Shown here: one piece after another, positions 59,538 to 64,000 of the stretch
How the letters are laid out: each line of letters opens with the position of its first letter
How positions within the stretch are numbered: position 1 is the stretch's first letter
Source of the DNA: Luteolibacter arcticus
GTDB taxonomy: Bacteria > Verrucomicrobiota > Verrucomicrobiia > Verrucomicrobiales > Akkermansiaceae
Direction of reading: 5' to 3'
Assembly (NCBI RefSeq): GCF_025950235.1
Contig: NZ_JAPDDT010000020.1
Span: forward strand, 39,071-103,070
Length of the DNA: 64,000 nucleotides
The notes under the pieces: model-generated
Told to the model about the DNA's origin: nothing
What the model saw: the letters and a program-made list of their open reading frames with translations, nothing else
Database searches by the model: none
Translations under genes and position numbers: made by a program

Positions 59538-61730
59538 TCACTTCTCCAGCGCATCGAGCTTCATCAAGATCTGGCGGACGATCCAGTCTCCGTATTCGCG
59601 CTCCAGCCGTGAGCCGAAGAACGAGGTGTCCGCCAGTGACTCGAAGCGAATCTCCCGGGTCCATGCCTTCTCTTCGGCATGGACCCACAGGATGGCGAGG
59701 CAAGGAAGGATGATCGCGATGGCGATGAAGGGGTGAGCCGCGCTCATCAGCACCGAGCGGTGAAGCTTTCTGGCCTGGGGGCCATTGAAGCAGCCGACCG
59801 CCTGAATGATGAGCCAGATCAGCGGGAATCCGAGCAGGCAGCCGAGCATGACCGCTGCCATTGCCAGGGCATCCGGCCACGGGCCCATGACGCGTGGCAC
59901 GATCGAGGCCAGCGGCATGATTGCCAAGGCAGCGGGAAAACATAGCCGCCCCGGGTCCGGCCCGACCCATCCGAGGGCGAGCAAGGCGCCCCGGCGGCCA
60001 AGCCGCTGTCGGGCCACTTGAAGCGTCCCCAGCAGTACGGACACAGCGAATGCCACCGACTGGGCGATCCAAAGCATGAAGCCGATCTCCGAAATGCTTT
60101 CATCCCTGAATCCAAGCCACGGCATTCGGGTGGAAAACAGGTAGACGATTGCGGGCAGGATGACTCCCACGGTCAGGATCGCGAGCCGGTCGCGATGATC
60201 TAACAGGCCGGCGATCCGGGCGTCCAGCAATCCGACTTCTTTTCGTTGGATGAAAGAAGCGATGAACAGGAATCCCAATGCCAATAGGAGAAGCACAGCC
60301 ATGCCATGCATCATCAACCTCTCATAAACCGCATACTCGGCGAGACGTCCTCCGCGCAGGTCAGTCTCCGACACCTTGGCAGAATCAGGGCTCCGGCGGG
60401 AGGAACTGAAAGCCATTCCCTGGACCACGAAGTTGCTGCCGAGGTTTTTGCTCAGGGCGTCGGGAGCAGGGGTAGGATCGGGTTTGAGCTTCGGATCGAT
60501 TGCGCCGGTGAAGTCTTTCCACCGCTTCGCTTTCGAGGGGTCCCCGATCTCGCTCCATGTTTTTTCCATGGCGCGACCGCCACTCAGGGCCGTGGCGCGG
60601 ACCATGAGGGAGTCAATGAGCTGGGTGCGCGAAACGGTGCCGAGTCTGCGGACGAACCTTCTTAACAAGTCATCGAGTGAGGCGAGCCGTTCCGAATCCG
60701 CCGCCTTGGAAGCGCCGGTCGCTGCCAGCCCGAATCCTTCGTGGTAGCTTTTCAGCTCTACCCAATTCGCCGCGGTGTCCTCCGGTTGAAGGATTGAGAA
60801 GTAAATTCCCCGGGACCACGCTGCGAAATCATCAGGTGGTGGCACCGCTGCGAGGCGAATCGAGTCGAGGCGCTTCCCGTAGTCATCCCATCGTGGCATG
60901 GACAAGGCTTCCTCAAGCAATCGCCATCCTTTTTGGAAGCCAGCCGGGTCGATCACCTGACGCTGGGGTTTGGAAGGCTTCGGGGTGGACGGAGGTGGCA
61001 GCCCTTTTTCACGCGCGGCCAGACGTTCGGCCCTGGTGATTCGTGGGGGTGGGGGAGGCTCTCCCACGGCGGATTTCACCTCTGATGCCCCCGCCAGAAG
61101 GCGGAACCAGCCATTGCCGGGATCCAATTCCTCGCCGGTCTCGACGAAATTCTCGGGCCAATTCCCGAGTTCTTTCCGATGGGCCAATGCATAGGCGTAG
61201 TAGTGGGCCGGGTCGCGGGGATGGCGCTCCCACACGCGCTTCCATTTCACTACTGGATCAAGCTCGGTGGGTTCACCGATGAGCAGGTGGAGTTGAGCGG
61301 GCGAAACCTTGCTGCCAATTTGCTTGGCGAAGGATTTATCATCATAATTGGCTCGCAGGAATAGTAACTTGGGTAAGCGCGGCACTCCCGCGTGGCTACA
61401 GCATAGGCTGCTCACGGAATTTGCGATCTCATTGACCTCCCAAATATCTGACAGCGACCCTCTGGCACCCGGGCCCGCAATCGCGAACCATGCGACCACG
61501 AACCACGTCGCGAGCAAGGCGGCTGAGAGAATCCGGTGCCTCGCCAGAAAGCCACGGCTTGTCCGGTTCATCCGGTCCGCGGCCGTGAGGGCATCGTCGC
61601 CGGTGGCCGCGCTAGGCCAGGTGGAGGCGAGGGCGACGGCTCCTTCCAACGTCTCGCGCCGCGAAGGGTCGTCCCCTAACGGGCGCATCACCGCGTCGAC
61701 AAACGTGCGCTGGTCCGGCTCCAATTCCAT
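59538..61730 (-). CDS. Large membrane protein of unknown function
   Basis: The ATG at 61730 gives 730 residues starting MELEPDQRTFVDAVMRPLGD. One membrane segment lies near 68-88 (LSAALLATWFVVAWFAIAG). A long soluble region with TPR-like features follows (about 90-500; VWERHPRDPAHYYAYALAHR). Six or seven membrane segments lie in the last 230 residues (MAVLLLLALGFLFIASFI and on). I do not recognise a family. It lies 61 bases downstream of the sulfatase gene on the same strand, and its stop is one base from that of the convergent fusion gene. Confidence 0.65.
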   Translation of the reverse strand: MELEPDQRTFVDAVMRPLGDDPSRRETLEGAVALASTWPSAATGDDALTAADRMNRTSRGFLARHRILSAALLATWFVVAWFAIAGPGARGSLSDIWEVNEIANSVSSLCCSHAGVPRLPKLLFLRANYDDKSFAKQIGSKVSPAQLHLLIGEPTELDPVVKWKRVWERHPRDPAHYYAYALAHRKELGNWPENFVETGEELDPGNGWFRLLAGASEVKSAVGEPPPPPRITRAERLAAREKGLPPPSTPKPSKPQRQVIDPAGFQKGWRLLEEALSMPRWDDYGKRLDSIRLAAVPPPDDFAAWSRGIYFSILQPEDTAANWVELKSYHEGFGLAATGASKAADSERLASLDDLLRRFVRRLGTVSRTQLIDSLMVRATALSGGRAMEKTWSEIGDPSKAKRWKDFTGAIDPKLKPDPTPAPDALSKNLGSNFVVQGMAFSSSRRSPDSAKVSETDLRGGRLAEYAVYERLMMHGMAVLLLLALGFLFIASFIQRKEVGLLDARIAGLLDHRDRLAILTVGVILPAIVYLFSTRMPWLGFRDESISEIGFMLWIAQSVAFAVSVLLGTLQVARQRLGRRGALLALGWVGPDPGRLCFPAALAIMPLASIVPRVMGPWPDALAMAAVMLGCLLGFPLIWLIIQAVGCFNGPQARKLHRSVLMSAAHPFIAIAIILPCLAILWVHAEEKAWTREIRFESLADTSFFGSRLEREYGDWIVRQILMKLDALEK

Positions 61731-61791
61731 CGTCGCTGACCTTGAATCAGCCGTGGCGTCCGAGGCAATTCCAGGAAGTGGGGAATTGCAT

Positions 61792-63318
61792 TCACCAGAC
61801 ACCCACCTCTTTCGCCCACGTCTCCCAAGCCGCAGTCATCGCGGCGGCCTTCTCTTGGCTGGCTGCGGCAAGGTCGGAGAGTTCACACGGATCCTTTGCC
61901 AGATTGTAGAGTTCCCACGGCGATGCCTTGTTCTTGCGGACCAGCTTCCAATCGCCATCGCGCCATGCGGCGGCACCGAAGTGTTCCCAGCCGATGGCGC
62001 GCGAGATTCCCGCACTGCCTTTCAACGCCGGCAGCAGGGACTTGCCCGGCATTCCCTCCGGTGGCTTCGCGCCGGCGATTTCGCAGAAGGTCGGCATCAC
62101 GTCGATGACGTGGCCGACGGCATCGCTTGAGGTGCCAGCTTTGATCGTGCCCGGCCAACGGATGAGGAACGGGGAGCGGATCCCGCCTTCATGGGTGTGC
62201 GACTTGTGGCGGCGGAACGGCGTGTTGGAGGCGTTGGCCCATGATTGGCCGTAGTTGTGATAGGAGTCCACCGTGCCGATTTCGCCGGCGAGGTCGGGGC
62301 GGAAGTTTTGGCCGAGCAAGCCGCCCTCGGCGCAGGCGCCATTGTCGGAAAGGAAGGCGATGACGGTCTTGTCCAGCTCGCCGGCCTTGGCGAGGTCGTC
62401 GAGGAGCACGCCGATCTCGGTATCCATGACCTCGATCATCGCGGCATAGACGGCCATCTTGCGGGCCATTTCAGCGCGTTTCGCTTCCGGAAGTTTTTCC
62501 CACTCCGCTCCATCCGGCGGGCTCAAGGGTGTGCCTGCCGGTAGCAGCCCGAGTTCGATCTGCCGCCGGTGCCTCGCCTCGCGCACCGGCTGCCAGCCAT
62601 CCCGGTAGGCCGGCTCGTGCTTCTTCACGAGCTCCTCCGGGGCATGCAGTGGCCAATGCGGCGCGGTGTAGGCGAGGTAGAGGAACCACGGCTCGGCCGG
62701 GTGCTCCTTGCGATGTCCCGCCAAAAATCCGGCGGCTTCTTTGGTGAACTCGCGAGTGATGTAGCGGCCGTCGGCGGGCGGGACGATCTTCTCGCCATCG
62801 CGGGCGAAGACGCGTTCGCCCTCCTTGGTTTTGTCGATACGAAGGTCGTAGTAGTTCATCGCCCCGGAGATGAGTCCATAGGAGTGCTCGAAGCCGCGAT
62901 CGATGGGCCACTGCGGACGGAATTCGCCGACGTGCCACTTTCCGGAAAGGTAGCTGTGGTAGCCGGCCGGCTTGAGCGCCTCTGCCAGCGTCGTGCAGGT
63001 GTCGTTCAGGTAGCCCTGGTAGGGGCCTTTTTCGTTCCCCGGCTTCTCGACGACCATGGCCCCGATGCCGGCTTGGTGCGGATAGAAGCCGGTCAGCAGC
63101 GCGGCGCGGCTCGGGCAGCAGCGGGCGGCATTATAGAACTGGCGGAACTTCATTCCCTCCGCTGCCAGCCGGTCGAGATTCGGCGTCGCGATTTCCGAAC
63201 CGTGGCAGCCGAGGTCCGACCAGCCGAGATCGTCCGCCAGGATGACCAGGAGGTTGGGATTCTCTGCCGCGGTGGCGGTCATGGCGGCGAGGAGCCAGAC
63301 GAGGATCGGGGGCTTCAT
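61792..63318 (-). CDS. Arylsulfatase-type sulfatase
   Basis: The ATG at 63318 gives a signal peptide (MKPPILVWLLAAMTATAAEN) and 508 residues. The sulfatase pattern is complete: NLLVILADDLGWSDLGCHGS (metal Asp pair), CCPSRAALLTG (formylglycine Cys in C-x-P-S-R), GKWHVGE, and FLSDNGACAEGG. Formylglycine formation by an FGE-type enzyme would be needed. Together with the fucose genes, desulfation of fucose-containing sulfated glycans is a reasonable guess. The frame is open to 63525 only because it crosses the tRNA. Confidence 0.92.
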   Translation of the reverse strand: MKPPILVWLLAAMTATAAENPNLLVILADDLGWSDLGCHGSEIATPNLDRLAAEGMKFRQFYNAARCCPSRAALLTGFYPHQAGIGAMVVEKPGNEKGPYQGYLNDTCTTLAEALKPAGYHSYLSGKWHVGEFRPQWPIDRGFEHSYGLISGAMNYYDLRIDKTKEGERVFARDGEKIVPPADGRYITREFTKEAAGFLAGHRKEHPAEPWFLYLAYTAPHWPLHAPEELVKKHEPAYRDGWQPVREARHRRQIELGLLPAGTPLSPPDGAEWEKLPEAKRAEMARKMAVYAAMIEVMDTEIGVLLDDLAKAGELDKTVIAFLSDNGACAEGGLLGQNFRPDLAGEIGTVDSYHNYGQSWANASNTPFRRHKSHTHEGGIRSPFLIRWPGTIKAGTSSDAVGHVIDVMPTFCEIAGAKPPEGMPGKSLLPALKGSAGISRAIGWEHFGAAAWRDGDWKLVRKNKASPWELYNLAKDPCELSDLAAASQEKAAAMTAAWETWAKEVGVW

Positions 63319-63392
63319 TTCCGCAAAGCTAGAGGCCGGGGAGGGGGCTTGTCCGGCCCGCAATCGGGGGATCCGGTGGAAAAACCCGGGCA

Positions 63393-63421
63393 TTGACAGG
63401 TCCGGCTGCGGCACGTAGGGA
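63393..63421 (+). promoter_or_regulatory. Candidate promoter of the tRNA-Cys gene
   Basis: TTGACA at 63393-63398 is followed after 17 bases by TAGGGA at 63416-63421, 25 bases before the tRNA. The -35 is perfect; the -10 is poor. Confidence 0.35.
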
Positions 63422-63446
63422 ATCGGCCCCGCGCTGAAAGCGTCAC

Positions 63447-63521
63447 GGCGGAGTAGCCAAGTGGTAAGGCATCGGTTTGCAAAACCGCTATTCGAGGGTT
63501 CGATTCCCTCCTCCGCCTCCA
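63447..63521 (+). tRNA. tRNA-Cys (GCA anticodon), CCA encoded
   Basis: A 7-base acceptor stem (63447-63453 with 63511-63517), D arm, anticodon arm with GCA at 63479-63481, a 5-base variable loop and a T arm (GAGGG-TTCGATT-CCCTC) fold as a normal cloverleaf. The discriminator base is T73, a known identity element of tRNA-Cys, and CCA follows at 63519-63521. The first anticodon-stem pair (T27 with C43) is mismatched. Confidence 0.95.
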
Positions 63522-63901
63522 TCATCTTCAGTCACTTATGGAGGGTGATGCCTAACGGAAAGATTGTCCGGTGCATTAATGTCGCACTAATCCGCCCGCA
63601 GTGAGGAGTGGCGTTGGGCCCGCCCGCGGTCCTGCACCTAATTACATCGAGCGTGCAACGTGATCTCCCACCGCTCGCTGGGGCCAGAGCGGAATCCGTT
63701 AGCCTGTTGAACTGCCGTGGTGCTCGACGCCCTCCCCGCCAGTGTCCCTGTCAGCCTGCTAGGAAAGACCGGCTAGCTTGGCTGGGATTCCCCTTGCAGT
63801 GGCCCATGAAGGGCAAGATGCCGATGCTCACCGAAGCCCGCCGCGTCGAAGGTGGGCGGCTCTTGGGTCTCATGTCAGTCGGTGTAGAGGGGACGGTATT
63901 A
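63522..63901. other. No gene recognised between tRNA-Cys and the insertion-sequence end
   Basis: A 112-codon frame begins at 63608, but its product shows no motif, uneven codon use and many Pro/Arg runs, so I do not call it. The stretch is less regular in codon structure than the rest of the window. It may be the start of an acquired or decayed segment after the tRNA. Confidence 0.4.
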
Positions 63902-64000
63902 GAGGCTGTCTTAAAAATCATCTCCGCGGATTTTAATCTGTACTAGTTAGGTCAGGTATTGGAGAAGCTCGGGATGCCAGATTACCCGAGCAGCTTGACC
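63902..64000 (+). mobile_element. Left end of a probable IS5-type insertion sequence, cut by the window
   Basis: GAGGCTGTCTTAAAAATC at 63902-63919 resembles terminal inverted repeats of IS5-group elements. An ATG at 63974 starts MPDYPSSLT, the usual opening of IS5-type transposases (M-x-x-Y-P-x-x-L-T). The element runs off the window end. Only the left end and nine codons are visible, so the family is tentative. Confidence 0.45.
63974..64000 (+). CDS. Transposase N-terminus (partial)
   Basis: Nine codons, MPDYPSSLT, are visible before the window ends. They match the start of IS5-family OrfA/transposase proteins. The rest lies outside the window. Confidence 0.4.

Noticed and set aside
641..60204. 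Recurrent TTA leucine codons in the context (C/T)TG-TTA-G
   Set aside because: Many TTA codons sit in TGTTAG, but a rough estimate from base composition gives a similar number of that word, and other TTA contexts occur. No claim is made.
63319..63525. N-terminal extension of the sulfatase
   Set aside because: The extension is the reverse translation of the tRNA-Cys gene (EAEEGIEPSNSGFANRCL), a known annotation artefact; the signal peptide starts at 63318.
63608..63946. A 112-codon frame after the tRNA
   Set aside because: No motif and irregular composition; it also runs into the putative IS end.

Overview
The window is a GC-rich bacterial chromosome segment that most resembles Verrucomicrobiota (Verrucomicrobiaceae, Luteolibacter-like). 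The lineage is inferred from gene content: a Rhodopirellula/Verrucomicrobium-type ECF sigma factor followed by FecR, DUF1549/DUF1553 and DUF1501 genes, a ThuA protein, a PVC-type membrane-bound dehydrogenase fusion, a sulfatase, and start codons that mostly lack a Shine-Dalgarno sequence. The tig-clpP-clpX, bamA, tsaD, carB, rpsT and xerD genes mark it as core chromosome.

Layout. 1-2337: the end of a DUF2892 gene, a persulfide-dioxygenase-like MBL/rhodanese protein and a TauE/SafE exporter form a sulfur-handling unit. 2338-2758: a gene-poor stretch with two decayed gene fragments. 2759-8423: a Tat-exported aldo/keto reductase, an OmpA-like coiled-coil protein, a small membrane protein, a HAD phosphatase, tsaD and an S41 protease. 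8612-14607: a Tat-exported phospholipase C and the tig-clpP-clpX cluster. 14763-23716: bamA, a nested inverted-repeat element, ygfZ with two overlapping partners, a GT2 glycosyltransferase, an L,D-transpeptidase, rpsT, a zinc-ribbon protein and a secreted Cys-rich tandem-repeat protein. 23850-31288: a photolyase-like protein, xerD, TerC and CorC/HlyC membrane proteins, a Fic protein behind a repeated operator-like motif, and a TatD-like hydrolase with a small partner.

31396-39190 carries the sigma factor/FecR/DUF1549-1553/DUF1501 group followed by a rhodanese lipoprotein and a ThuA protein. 39193-39917 is a RAYT transposase gene flanked by REP-type hairpins. carB follows. 43354-50622 is an L-fucose locus: AraC regulator and aldolase on one strand; isomerase and a ribose-type ABC transporter on the other. 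The divergent region holds four phased CCATT half-sites, and each gene junction of the transporter operon holds an inverted repeat. No fuculokinase gene is present.

50685-63318: a DUF58 and transglutaminase pair, a small exported protein, a 1455-residue exported fusion (GDSL-like, PVC dehydrogenase, HEAT, discoidin, cupredoxin), a membrane protein of unknown function and a sulfatase. A tRNA-Cys gene at 63447 is followed by about 380 bases with no recognisable gene and then by what looks like the left end of an IS5-type insertion sequence, cut by the window edge.

The observations most worth following up are the operator-like arrays upstream of the Fic gene and between araC and fucI, the Cys-rich repeat protein, the RAYT/REP unit and the copper-domain fusion. 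All calls come from reading the sequence and from family knowledge; no database search was run.
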